64,000 nt of DNA from DATKNA01 sp963786765 (GTDB lineage Bacteria > Actinomycetota > Actinomycetes > Actinomycetales > Kineosporiaceae): positions 496,001 through 560,000 of the forward strand of contig CAWBAJ010000008.1 of the NCBI GenBank assembly GCA_963786765.1, given 5' to 3'. This document shows, one piece after another, positions 26,460 through 35,013 of this stretch. Under the pieces are notes generated by a model. That model was not told where the DNA came from, made no database searches, and saw nothing but the letters and a program-made list of their open reading frames with translations. The stretch's first letter is position 1. Each line of letters begins with the position of its first letter. The position numbers and the translations under genes were made by a program.

Positions 26460-27312
26460 AGGCGCCGTAGGCGTAGTGAGCGGCGACCCGCGCCGCGCTG
26501 AGCACGCCGTTGTAGACCGACACGTCGTCGACGTCCTGCTGCCCGTAGACGCTGGGACTGGGACTGGGCCGGGCCGAGACGTACAGGTCGTAGCTCGTCT
26601 GGAGCGTGAACGAACCGAGGGTGGCGGAGGCGACCAGGGCACCGTCGAGGTACAGGAACCCGTTGGTCCCGTCGTAGACGGCGACCGCCTGATGCCAGAC
26701 GTTCGGTGTGAGGACGCCCTCGCTTTGGACCTTGTGGCTGACCCCGCCCGTGTCCACGAAGTTTGCGTACAGGTCGTTCGGGCCCGAGTTGCGCCACAAC
26801 TGGACGCCGAAGGCAGTGGTGTTGTTGTACTCGACGATCGGGCCCCTTCCAGCGGTGCTCCCGTACTTGAACCACGCCTCGACAGTGATCTTCGTCTTCG
26901 TGTCCAACGAGGTCGAGGTAGGGATCTTGACGGAGTCGTCGACGCCGTCGAAGCCGGCGGCGGTGTCGCCGCCCGCAGCGGCCCCGGGAGCGCCGGGCCT
27001 GGCGAGGACGGGGCCGTTCAGGTAAGTGCCCGGATTGGTGCCGGTCTGGTCGGCGGCGGTGGCGGCGCCGGCGGCGTCCCCGAGCCGCCAGTACGCGACC
27101 GGGCCGTCCGCCAGCACCTGCGCGGAATAGTCCCAGGTGCCCGTGCCGGCGGCGAACGTACTCACCCCGCTCGTGAGCGCGCCCGAGTAGAACGCGTCGG
27201 TGCCGCCGGTGAAGATCAGCCCCGCGGCCAGGGCAACAGCGAGGGCAGCAGTCACGCCGCCGCGCCGTCCCAGCCAGGACCGCATCCGCCCCGCCGACAC
27301 CGGCCCGATCAC
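26458..27312 (-). CDS. Secreted single-LamG-domain protein
   Basis: A 284-residue exported protein: signal peptide (about 1-40, with RSWLGRRGG then an Ala/Leu-rich core) and one LamG module (about 60-284) opening DGPVAYWRLGDAAG and closing YGQQDVDDVSVYNGVLSAAR. It lacks the TasA-like stretch present in its neighbours. It is encoded divergently from the third LamG gene, with which it shares a 163-base upstream region. The start GTG 27312 has GGGAGG very close upstream; ATG 27285 is a plausible alternative giving a more typical signal peptide. Confidence 0.78.
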   Translation of the reverse strand: MIGPVSAGRMRSWLGRRGGVTAALAVALAAGLIFTGGTDAFYSGALTSGVSTFAAGTGTWDYSAQVLADGPVAYWRLGDAAGAATAADQTGTNPGTYLNGPVLARPGAPGAAAGGDTAAGFDGVDDSVKIPTSTSLDTKTKITVEAWFKYGSTAGRGPIVEYNNTTAFGVQLWRNSGPNDLYANFVDTGGVSHKVQSEGVLTPNVWHQAVAVYDGTNGFLYLDGALVASATLGSFTLQTSYDLYVSARPSPSPSVYGQQDVDDVSVYNGVLSAARVAAHYAYGA

Positions 27313-27475
27313 CGCCTCCCTGCTCGCTCCACCTCGACCCGTGCGCGGGGCCTCACCGACCTGTCGGCGGCCCGGGCGTGGACTTGCGGCGTCTCAAGGT
27401 CGCCGTCCCGCTGCCGATGGGTCCCCCCGAAGCCCCGGCACGGGCCGCGGGCCGGCGAGCGCGACGGGTGGGTCT

Positions 27476-29413
27476 GTGGGCGGTTGGGCTTGGCCGAGGA
27501 CAGCCGTCCGGTCGGTCACCATGGTGTGCGCCGTCAGCCTGCTGACGGCGCTCGCGATCACCCTGCGGGCCACGGACGCCGCGTTCACCGCGACGACGGG
27601 GAACTCGGGCAACAGCTGGAGCACCGGGGCCCTCACCCTCACGGCCGACCATCCGGCCGCCGCGGTGTTCACCGCGACTGGTCTCGTGCCTGGGAACACC
27701 GCGAGCCGGTGCGTCAACGTCACCTACACGGGCCCGGCCCGGGCCGAGGTCGAGTTGTACGTCGCGTCGTTGACCGGCAGCGGCGGCGCCGGGGGCAACG
27801 GGCTCGCGCAGGACCTCGCGTGGAGCGCGACCCAAGGCAGCGGAGCGGCCGGCGGCGCGTCCGGGGACTGTACGGGCTTCACGGCGGCGGCGGGTCTGAC
27901 GCCGTCCGGGACCACGGCCGCATCGTTCGCGGCCTCGTCGCCGTCCTTCGCCACCGGGGTGGGCGCATGGGTGGCGAAGCCCGCCGGCGACACCCGCAGC
28001 TTCAAGTTCACCTACACCATGGTCAACGGAGCGAACGCGCAGAACGCCACAGCATCGATGACGCTGCGCTGGGAGGCCCGCACGAACACCTATGCGGCGG
28101 CGGTGATGGCGGACAACCCGGTCGCGTACTGGCGGCTGGGTGAACGCGCCGGCATCGCCGCGGTCGACCAGACCGGCGCCAACCCAGGGACCTACCAATC
28201 GGGGCCCGCGCTGGGCAAGGCCGGCGGCCTCCTCGGTGACCCCGACACCGCCGTCGGGCTCGACGGGACGAACGACAACGTGCGCATCCCTGCGTCGGCG
28301 TCCCTGAACACCACCTCTGCCATGACGATCGAGGCATGGATCAAGTATCCGAGCGGGGCAGCCGCCGCCCCGATCGTGGAGTACAACAACGGAGCCACCT
28401 ACGGCGTCCACTTCTGGCGGTACCCCAACCCGAACGACCTCTTCGTCAACTACGTCGACACGACGGGCACAGGGCACAGCCTGACGGCCGGCAACACGCT
28501 GACGCCGGGCGTCTGGCACTACGTCGAGACCAGCTACAGCGGCGCGAACGCGCGCCTCTACGTGGACGGCATCCTGGTGGCGATCAGCGGTACGTGGAGC
28601 AACCTGACGCTGAAGACGAACTCGGACGTGTACATCGGGGACCGGCCGAGCGGCCCGAACTACGCCACTATGGACGTCGACGACGTCGCGATCTACAACT
28701 ACACGTTGCCCGGACAGGGTGGCCGAGCCACCTTGCACGCGAACGCGGGCCGCTCCCCCTACGCCACCACCGTGCTGGCCGACAGTCCGGTGGCGTACTG
28801 GCGCCTCGGTGACCTGACCGGCACGTCCGCGCCGGGCTTGATGGCCGTCAATCCGGGGATCTACACGAACGGCCCGACGCTCGGCAAGACAGGAGCGATC
28901 GCCACGGAGACCGACACGGCAGTCGGGTTCGACGGGGTCAACGACAACGTCACGATCTCCGCAACCAGCTCCCTCGACACGAAGACGGCGATCACCATGG
29001 AGGCCTGGGTCGACTACCCCAGTTCGACCGGATCGGGCCCCATCGTCGAGTACAACTCCGGGAGTGCCCAGAAGGTGCGGATGTGGCGATATCCCGACCG
29101 CGACTCCCTCTACGTGAATCTGGTCGACACCGTCGGGACCTCACACCCGTTCACTGCCGCCGGCGCGCTGACGCCGGGCGTCTGGCATCACGTGGCCGCG
29201 ACGTACGACGGCGCCACGGTACGGCTCTACGTGGACGGGGCCCAGGTCACCTCCGGCAGCCTGTCCACCCCGATCGCCACCAACACCAACGTGTACATCT
29301 CCGGCTCGCCGAGCCCGGCCGCCTACGCCAATCAGGACGTCGACGAGGTGGCCATCTACAACTACGCCCTCGGCGCCGCCCGCATCCTGGCGCACGACAA
29401 CGCCGCGCACTGA
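27476..29413 (+). CDS. Secreted TasA-like protein with two LamG domains
   Basis: About 645 residues. A short basic segment and hydrophobic core (MVCAVSLLTALAITLRATDA) are followed by AAFTATTGNSGNSWSTGALT, the TasA/camelysin-type start of the mature protein. Two LamG modules follow in tandem: DNPVAYWRLGERAG (about 220-425) and DSPVAYWRLGDLTG (about 435-645). Each has the EAW, W-H-V and LYVDG motifs. The duplication and the homologous neighbours suggest repeated module gain. Start choice (GTG 27476) is moderately supported; ATG 27521 is possible but leaves no basic residues. Probable surface or matrix adhesin. Confidence 0.78.
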   Translation: MGGWAWPRTAVRSVTMVCAVSLLTALAITLRATDAAFTATTGNSGNSWSTGALTLTADHPAAAVFTATGLVPGNTASRCVNVTYTGPARAEVELYVASLTGSGGAGGNGLAQDLAWSATQGSGAAGGASGDCTGFTAAAGLTPSGTTAASFAASSPSFATGVGAWVAKPAGDTRSFKFTYTMVNGANAQNATASMTLRWEARTNTYAAAVMADNPVAYWRLGERAGIAAVDQTGANPGTYQSGPALGKAGGLLGDPDTAVGLDGTNDNVRIPASASLNTTSAMTIEAWIKYPSGAAAAPIVEYNNGATYGVHFWRYPNPNDLFVNYVDTTGTGHSLTAGNTLTPGVWHYVETSYSGANARLYVDGILVAISGTWSNLTLKTNSDVYIGDRPSGPNYATMDVDDVAIYNYTLPGQGGRATLHANAGRSPYATTVLADSPVAYWRLGDLTGTSAPGLMAVNPGIYTNGPTLGKTGAIATETDTAVGFDGVNDNVTISATSSLDTKTAITMEAWVDYPSSTGSGPIVEYNSGSAQKVRMWRYPDRDSLYVNLVDTVGTSHPFTAAGALTPGVWHHVAATYDGATVRLYVDGAQVTSGSLSTPIATNTNVYISGSPSPAAYANQDVDEVAIYNYALGAARILAHDNAAH

Positions 29414-29440
29414 CGACCGGCCGTTCCGGCGTCGCGACAG

Positions 29441-29466
29441 CCGCCTCATCCCTAGGGATGAGGCGG
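29441..29466. terminator. Terminator after the third LamG gene
   Basis: A perfect 26-bp palindrome (12-bp arms around TA), 28 bases after the LamG stop. It can fold into a stable hairpin and would end the LamG transcript before the membrane-protein gene at 29584. Confidence 0.75.
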
Positions 29467-29583
29467 AGGCAGTGTCCGGCCGAGCGGCCTCGCACCCAGC
29501 GGGTGATGTCCGGCCGGCCTTCAGGGCCTGGGATCGTGTCATGACCGCGGACCGGACGTCCGGTGAGGCGATCGCGGGCGAAC

Positions 29584-30276
29584 ATGGTCGCTGAGGGCGC
29601 CGTGCCGAGTGAGAGTCGCCCAGGTGGCGGTGGCCGCCGTGGCGAGCGGCGGTTGCCCATGGCACTGGCCGTCCTGGCCGTGGGCGGCCTGTACGAGCTG
29701 ATCCCGTCCTCGTTCCGGGTGTCCGTGGTGTTCCAGCTGGTCTTCCCGGTCGTGCTGGTGGTCCTTCTGGCGACCCTGGTCGTGGGCGATCCGGGCCGGA
29801 TCGACCGGGGCCAGCGATGGTTGCGGGTGACCACGGGGGTGATGATCGGCCTCATCAGCGTGTGGAGCATCGGGGCGGTCGGCCGCCTTGTCGTCGGCAT
29901 CCTCCAGAAGGCGGTCTTCACGAACCCGACCGAACTCCTCACGGTCGGAGCGGTCACGTGGATCACCAATGTCATCGCGTTCGCGCTCTGGTTCTGGTAC
30001 CTGGACGAGGGCGGCCCCGTGGCCCGGGCAGCCGACAGGGCGCCAGGCCGGCCCGGGTTCCGCTTCTGCGAGCAGGACATCCCGGAGCTCGTCGACGACG
30101 GCTGGTACCCCCAGTTCGTGGACTACCTCGCCCTCTCGTTCAACACGTCGACCGCGTTCGGCGTCGCCGACGTCTCCCCGATCCGGCACTGGTCGAAGTT
30201 GTGCGTCATGGCGGAGGCAGCCATCTCCCTGACTCTCGTCGCGCTGGTCGTCGCGCGGGCCGTGAACGTCCTGTGA
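29584..30276 (+). CDS. Membrane protein with a potassium-channel-like pore segment
   Basis: A 230-residue protein with six likely hydrophobic segments. Near the C-terminus FVDYLALSFNTSTAFGVADV precedes SPIRHWSKLCVMAEAAISLT and a final helix ending VVARAVNVL. The order pore-loop, then helix ending in a VxRAVN pattern resembles two-helix ion channels, but the filter reads STAFGVAD rather than TVGYGD. It is therefore either a divergent channel (DUF1345-type) or a relative without known transport. The start codon is uncertain because no clear Shine-Dalgarno sequence is visible. It precedes another membrane protein gene by 52 bases. Confidence 0.65.
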   Translation: MVAEGAVPSESRPGGGGRRGERRLPMALAVLAVGGLYELIPSSFRVSVVFQLVFPVVLVVLLATLVVGDPGRIDRGQRWLRVTTGVMIGLISVWSIGAVGRLVVGILQKAVFTNPTELLTVGAVTWITNVIAFALWFWYLDEGGPVARAADRAPGRPGFRFCEQDIPELVDDGWYPQFVDYLALSFNTSTAFGVADVSPIRHWSKLCVMAEAAISLTLVALVVARAVNVL

Positions 30277-30328
30277 CCCCCGGCGACCCAGGTCGAGGGG
30301 TGTCCCGACCCGATCCAGGAGGCGAACC

Positions 30329-31063
30329 ATGACCGACGCACCTGCACAGACCCGTGGCGCGCCTCCCGGGAACGAGCCGCTGACCGCGCCGCGGTGGCGC
30401 ACCCGCAGGTCGGCCGCGGTGGCCGGGATCGTCTTCGCAGTGCTGCTCATGGTCGGGCTCGTCATCGTCCGTTCGGCGCTTTCCGGGGCCACGCCCGGCG
30501 TTCTGTCGGCTGATCCCGGACGGCGCCGCCTGCTGCAGGCCGGGCTGAACCTCGTGCCGTTCGCCGGCATCGCCTTCCTCTGGTTCATCGGCGTGGTCCG
30601 CGACCAGATCGGTGTCGTCGAGGACCGCCTTTTCTCCACCGTCTTCCTCGGCAGCGGCATCCTCTTCGTCGCCATGCTGTTCCTCGGCGGAGCCCTATCC
30701 GCCGGCCTGCTCCAGCACGTCGGCGCGTCGACCACACAGACGCCGTCAGGCCTCGAGTTGTGGGACTACGGCCGCGATGCCACCCGGATCCTGGTCTCGC
30801 TGTACGCGATGCGGATGGCTGCCGTGTTCACGCTGTCAGTGAGCACCCTCGCCATGAGGACCGGAGCGCTGCCCCGGTGGGTCGCCATCCTGGGCTACGT
30901 CGAGGCGCTGGCGCTGCTGCTGGTCGCCACCGACAACCAGTGGGTCCAGCTCGCCTTTCCCGTCTGGGTGCTCGTTCTCAGCGTGACGATCCTCCTCGTT
31001 CCAGCCCCGGCCTCCCGGACCACGGCCCCCGCAGCAGGGTCGGACTTGGGTCAGAGGCCGTAG
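30329..31063 (+). CDS. Six-helix membrane protein of unknown function
   Basis: A 244-residue integral membrane protein starting after AGGAGGCGAACC. A polar N-terminus of about 25 residues is followed by roughly six hydrophobic segments (VAGIVFAVLLMVGLVIV, AGLNLVPFAGIAFLWFIGVV, FLGSGILFVAMLFLGGAL and others) and a short polar tail. It has the look of DUF4386-like membrane proteins, with helices and no charged catalytic residues. It is probably co-transcribed with the upstream channel-like gene. Confidence 0.7.
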   Translation: MTDAPAQTRGAPPGNEPLTAPRWRTRRSAAVAGIVFAVLLMVGLVIVRSALSGATPGVLSADPGRRRLLQAGLNLVPFAGIAFLWFIGVVRDQIGVVEDRLFSTVFLGSGILFVAMLFLGGALSAGLLQHVGASTTQTPSGLELWDYGRDATRILVSLYAMRMAAVFTLSVSTLAMRTGALPRWVAILGYVEALALLLVATDNQWVQLAFPVWVLVLSVTILLVPAPASRTTAPAAGSDLGQRP

Positions 31064-31078
31064 CTCCGCGGCGTTCGC

Positions 31079-31462
31079 TCAGCCCGGACCAGGGTCGGTC
31101 TCGTCGAGGACGCCGAGGATCTCTTCTGGTGCGCGCATCCGCCAAGCGTCGGTCACGAGCTCGCTCAGCCGTTCGACCCCCACGTGTGCCAGACGCAGCA
31201 TCACCAAGGGCTGGTCGCGGTAGCCCGGCGCCGTGAAGAAGAGGTCGGGCTCTCCCAGGAGCAGGGCCTGCTTCTCGTCCTCGTCGCCGACGAACAACAC
31301 CGCGATGTCAGTTCGGATGACGCGCGGCTTGCCTGGTTCGCGCTGGGGATAGGACCAGACGAACCCTTTGCCGCCCACCCGGAAGTCGAACCCGGCGCTC
31401 GGAATCTCCACCACGTGAGGTAGGGCTTGCGCCAACCGGCGCACATCCTCGGCGTCAGCCAT
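31079..31462 (-). CDS. MmcQ/YjbR family DNA-binding-fold protein
   Basis: A 127-residue single-domain protein. Characteristic YjbR features are DVRRLAQALPHVVEIPS at the start, the beta-hairpin FRVGGKGFVWSYPQ, the KQALLLGEPDLFFTAPGY stretch and the C-terminal LSELVTDAWRMRAP. The fold resembles CyaY-like and DNA-binding modules; no activity is established for this group. The start was placed at ATG 31462 because upstream residues look non-coding. Confidence 0.82.
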   Translation of the reverse strand: MADAEDVRRLAQALPHVVEIPSAGFDFRVGGKGFVWSYPQREPGKPRVIRTDIAVLFVGDEDEKQALLLGEPDLFFTAPGYRDQPLVMLRLAHVGVERLSELVTDAWRMRAPEEILGVLDETDPGPG

Positions 31463-31630
31463 CGGGGCCGCTGTCAGGACCTGCCATCCGCACCTGCGGA
31501 ACGCTACGGCGCTGATGCTCTCGGACGGAACCCCTGTCGCGGTCACCGCCAGCTACAACCAGGCCGGAGGCGCGGGACTGACCAGTCGCGTCTGGGCGAG
31601 AATGGCCTTCGGCGGACGTGAGGGGTGGGC

Positions 31631-32539
31631 GTGGATTCCGGTGGCGCCAGTCGGACGGCGGTGTTCGTCTGCCAGGGACGCGCGGCTGCGCACGGTCGCC
31701 TTGCCGTCGATCGGTTCAGCGACCCGATCGCGGAACGGCTGCTGCGCCAGGACGAGCTCGCGCCGGTCCGCGCCGTCCGAGCAACCGCGCCGGACGACCT
31801 GCGGATCCGCAGCGCTGGCGCCGCGGCCAGGATGAGCGTGGAGGCGGTCCGCGCCGTCGCGCAGGTCGTCGTCCCTCGCACCGTCGTGATCGACGAGGCG
31901 GTGGCGAACGCCGTGACCTCGGCGGTCGAGATGCAAGTGGTTCTGGTCGGCGCCGGCCTGGACACCCGACCCTGGCGGCTGGCTGCCCTCAGCGACGTCA
32001 CCGTGTTCTCCGTCGACCATCCGGCCTCCCAGGCCGACGCCCGAGAGCGCGCGACCGCTCTGATCCCCGTGGCCCGGCGGCTGGTGTTCATCCCGGTCGA
32101 CCTCACCACGACCCTGCTGGATGCGGAACTGGCATCAGCCGGGCACGACCGCGCGACCCCGACCGTCTGGGTCTGGGAAGGCGTCGTGCCGTACCTCGCC
32201 CGGTCCGACATCGAAGCCACTGTGAGGGCGCTGGCGGCACGGTCGGCTCCCGGCAGCGTCCTAGTGGTGAACTACCAGACCCCGGCGCTGGTCGCGACGC
32301 TCGGCCGGTGGGTCGCCCTCCTGGCCGGCCGGCTGTTCAGGGTCGAACCCTTCACCGGCGACGAGCCGTGGCGGTCCCTGTGGACCCCGCCCGACATGGC
32401 CCACCTGCTCGCCGAGCACGGCTTCACCACCGAGCGGGACGTCGATCTGTTCGAGGTCGCCCGGGGCATTGGCTCTCCCACAAGCCGCAGCCGGTCCCTC
32501 AGAAACGGCCGCGTGGCCATCGCCCGATTCGGTGACTGA
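31631..32539 (+). CDS. SAM-dependent methyltransferase, PPM1/LCMT family
   Basis: A class I methyltransferase of about 302 residues of the actinobacterial leucine-carboxymethyltransferase-like group (TIGR00027 type). N-terminal FSDPIAERLL (about 29-38) is the usual family opening, VVLVGAGLDTRPWRL (about 101-115) is the SAM-binding loop, and VWVWEGVVPYLARSDIEATV follows the catalytic strand. The substrate is unknown; many relatives methylate polyketides or lipids. GTG 31631 has GAGGGG at ideal distance; GTG 31625 is an in-frame alternative. Confidence 0.85.
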   Translation: MDSGGASRTAVFVCQGRAAAHGRLAVDRFSDPIAERLLRQDELAPVRAVRATAPDDLRIRSAGAAARMSVEAVRAVAQVVVPRTVVIDEAVANAVTSAVEMQVVLVGAGLDTRPWRLAALSDVTVFSVDHPASQADARERATALIPVARRLVFIPVDLTTTLLDAELASAGHDRATPTVWVWEGVVPYLARSDIEATVRALAARSAPGSVLVVNYQTPALVATLGRWVALLAGRLFRVEPFTGDEPWRSLWTPPDMAHLLAEHGFTTERDVDLFEVARGIGSPTSRSRSLRNGRVAIARFGD

Positions 32540-32650
32540 CGCTCGGGGCGGCGAGCGACCTCGTCGCCGAGGCGTACCTGAACCCCGGCAGGGACCAGGT
32601 AGGGGCGGACGGCTGCTGACCGGCGCAACCCCGTGACCCGCATCTGTGAG

Positions 32651-32723
32651 CGCGCCCGGAGGGACTCGAACCCCCAACCTTCTGATCCGTAGTCAGATGC
32701 TCTATCCGTTGAGCTACGGGCGC
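32651..32723 (-). tRNA. tRNA-Arg (anticodon ACG)
   Basis: A 73-base cloverleaf on the minus strand: acceptor stem GCGCCCG/CGGGCGC, anticodon loop CTACGGA (anticodon ACG) in a 5-bp TCTGA stem, and T-loop GTTCGAGTC. CCA is not encoded. The ACG wobble position would be modified to inosine by TadA. Confidence 0.95.
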
Positions 32724-32892
32724 CCGTCGCGCGGCCGGGGACGGCGTTGCGACGGGTAAGAGCGTACCGGAAGGGTTCTCCCTCGCCGAATCCGTTCCTC
32801 CCACCCACCCCGTGAGCACATGATTCAAGGTGACGGCGAGTAATCGGGTTCAGTCGTCCTCTTGCCTTCGCTCGCCGTCTCACCTACTGATC

Positions 32893-32908
32893 CTGCAAGT
32901 CCTTGCAG
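32893..32908. promoter_or_regulatory. LacI-style palindrome upstream of pckG
   Basis: CTGCAAGTCCTTGCAG has perfect 7-bp arms and a 2-base centre. The CTTGCAG half-site is the sort used by actinobacterial LacI-family sugar regulators (I recall it for Streptomyces MalR; unverified). It lies 36 bases upstream of the CRP-type site. Confidence 0.55.
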
Positions 32909-32943
32909 ATCTTCTGGAAGGGATTCCGCGCAGGTAGTACGCT

Positions 32944-32959
32944 TGTGACAGGCTTCACA
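32944..32959. promoter_or_regulatory. CRP/GlxR binding site upstream of pckG
   Basis: TGTGACAGGCTTCACA matches the CRP/GlxR consensus TGTGA-N6-TCACA exactly; the symmetry extends one to two bases outward (CTTGTGA / TCACAAG, 32942-32961). It lies 169 bases before the pckG start. Confidence 0.8.
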
Positions 32960-33128
32960 AGTATCACCGCCATGGCCGGTTGGCGGACGAGGAGCTGACC
33001 CATACCGTGAGGGCATCCCGCGAACGGCAGCGCCGACGCTCACAAAGCGTCATCGATGCCAGCAGTCTCGCGCCGACGGGCCACAAGGACCGACACGGGC
33101 GGGACCGACCACGAGAGAGGCAGTCTTC

Positions 33129-34991
33129 GTGACCACGACGGACCTCAGAACGCAGGCGCCGGCCCACGAGGCCATCGACGTCCCCGACAATCCCCCCACC
33201 TCCGACGCCGCGCTGCTCACCTGGGTCCGCGAGGTGGCCGAGCTGACGCAGCCGGACGCGGTCCGCTGGGTCGACGGCAGCCAGGCGGAGTACGAGGAGC
33301 TGACCGGGCGACTGGTCGCCGCGGGCACCTTCGTCCGTCTCGCCAAGAAGGTCGACAGCTTCTGGTGCGCCTCCGACCCCTCGGACGTCGCCCGCGTCGA
33401 GGGCCGCACGTTCATCTGCAGCCGCGACGAGGCCGACGCGGGGCCCACCAACAACTGGATGGACCCCGACGAGATGCGCGCCACGATGGCCGACCTCTAC
33501 CGGGGCTCGATGCGCGGGCGGACGATGTACGTCATCCCCTTCGTGATGGGCCGCCTGAACGCGGACGAGCCGATGTTCGGCGTCGAGATCACCGACTCCG
33601 CCTATGTCGTCGTCAGCATGCGCATCATGGCGAGGATCGGCACCGAGGTGGTGGAGAAGATGGGTGCGGACGCCCGCTTCGTCCGGTGCCTGCACTCGGT
33701 CGGCGCGCCCCTGCAGAAGGGCGAGAAGGACGTCCCCTGGCCCTGCAGCGACACCAAGTACATCACCCACTTCCCCGAGACCCGCGAGATCTGGTCCTAC
33801 GGCTCCGGTTACGGCGGCAACGCCCTTCTCGGCAAGAAGTGCTATTCGCTCCGGATCGCCAGCGCCATCGCCCGGGCCGAGGGCTGGATGGCCGAGCACA
33901 TGCTGATCCTCAAGCTGACCGGTCCCGAAAGTCAGGTGCACTACGTGGCCGGCGCCTTCCCGAGCGCGTGCGGCAAGACGAATCTCGCGATGCTCGAGCC
34001 GACGCTCCCCGGCTGGAGGGCCGAGATGGTCGGCGACGACATCGCCTGGATGCGGTTCGGTGCCGACGGGCGGCTCTACGCCCAGAATCCCGAGGCGGGT
34101 CTTTTCGGCGTGGCGCCGGGCACCGGCTGGCACACGAACCCCAATGCCATGCGGGCGGTCGACAAGGGGCACTCGGTCTTCACCAACGTCGCTCTCACCG
34201 ACGACGGGGACGTGTGGTGGGAGGGCATGACCAAGGAGCCGCCGGCACACCTGACCAGCTGGAAGCACGAGGACTGGACGCCGGACAGCGGCGTCGTCTC
34301 CAGTCACCCCAACAGCCGGTTCTGCACGCCCACGGAGAACGTGGACATCCTCGCCCCCGAGTACCACGACCCGCAGGGCGTGCCGATCAGCGCGATCATC
34401 TTCGGCGGACGCCGGAAGACGACCATCCCGCTCGTCACGCAGGCGCGGGACTGGCAGCACGGGGTCTTCCTGGGCGCGACGCTCAGCTCCGAGACGACGG
34501 CGGCGGCCACCGGCGCGGTCGGCGTCGTGCGGCGCGACCCGATGGCGATGCTGCCCTTCATCGGGTACCACGCGGGCGACTACTTCCAGCACTGGCTGGA
34601 CATCGGCAAGGTCCACCAGAATCAACCGGACGCCGCCAAATTGCCGCAGATCTTCTACGTCAACTGGTTCCGCCGGGATGACGCGGGGGACTTCCTCTGG
34701 CCGGGCTACGGCGAGAACAGCCGGGTGCTCAAGTGGATCCTCGAGCGCGTGGAGGGCAAGGCCGCGGCCGAGGAGACGCCGATCGGCTACGTGCCGGCCG
34801 AGGGCGCGCTCGACCTCGACGGGCTCGACATCACCCCGGAGCGGATCGCGAAGGCGCTCGCCGTCGACCCGGAGGAGTGGAAGGCGGAGCTGCCGCTGAT
34901 CGAGGAGTGGTTCGCGAAGATCGGCGACAAGACGCCGTCGACGCTGCTGACCGAGCTCGACGGCCTGAAGGCGCGCCTCGGCGTCGGCTGA
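33129..34991 (+). CDS. pckG: Phosphoenolpyruvate carboxykinase (GTP)
   Basis: Converts oxaloacetate plus GTP to phosphoenolpyruvate and CO2, the entry step of gluconeogenesis in actinomycetes. The 620-residue product has the normal length of GTP-type enzymes. The kinase P-loop is FPSACGKTNLAMLEP (about 276-290; the hyperreactive cysteine of the GTP family lies in SACGKTN), followed by the metal site in GDDIAWMRFG. Downstream motifs include FGGRRKTTIPLVTQ and NWFRRDDAGDFLWPGYGENS, with the nucleotide-binding FLWPGYGEN. GAGAGG precedes the GTG start. A CRP-type site and a LacI-like palindrome upstream imply control by carbon source. Confidence 0.95.
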   Translation: MTTTDLRTQAPAHEAIDVPDNPPTSDAALLTWVREVAELTQPDAVRWVDGSQAEYEELTGRLVAAGTFVRLAKKVDSFWCASDPSDVARVEGRTFICSRDEADAGPTNNWMDPDEMRATMADLYRGSMRGRTMYVIPFVMGRLNADEPMFGVEITDSAYVVVSMRIMARIGTEVVEKMGADARFVRCLHSVGAPLQKGEKDVPWPCSDTKYITHFPETREIWSYGSGYGGNALLGKKCYSLRIASAIARAEGWMAEHMLILKLTGPESQVHYVAGAFPSACGKTNLAMLEPTLPGWRAEMVGDDIAWMRFGADGRLYAQNPEAGLFGVAPGTGWHTNPNAMRAVDKGHSVFTNVALTDDGDVWWEGMTKEPPAHLTSWKHEDWTPDSGVVSSHPNSRFCTPTENVDILAPEYHDPQGVPISAIIFGGRRKTTIPLVTQARDWQHGVFLGATLSSETTAAATGAVGVVRRDPMAMLPFIGYHAGDYFQHWLDIGKVHQNQPDAAKLPQIFYVNWFRRDDAGDFLWPGYGENSRVLKWILERVEGKAAAEETPIGYVPAEGALDLDGLDITPERIAKALAVDPEEWKAELPLIEEWFAKIGDKTPSTLLTELDGLKARLGVG

Positions 34992-35013
34992 CGCGGGCAG
35001 GCACACTGTCCGG

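Larger units (their letters stand above)
32724..33128. other. Regulatory intergenic region upstream of pckG
   Basis: About 400 bases between tRNA-Arg and pckG without a credible gene. It contains two strong palindromes described separately (32893-32908 and 32944-32959). The remaining sequence shows no obvious riboswitch or small ORF with a ribosome binding site. GTACGC (32937-32942) precedes the CRP-type site. Confidence 0.6.
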
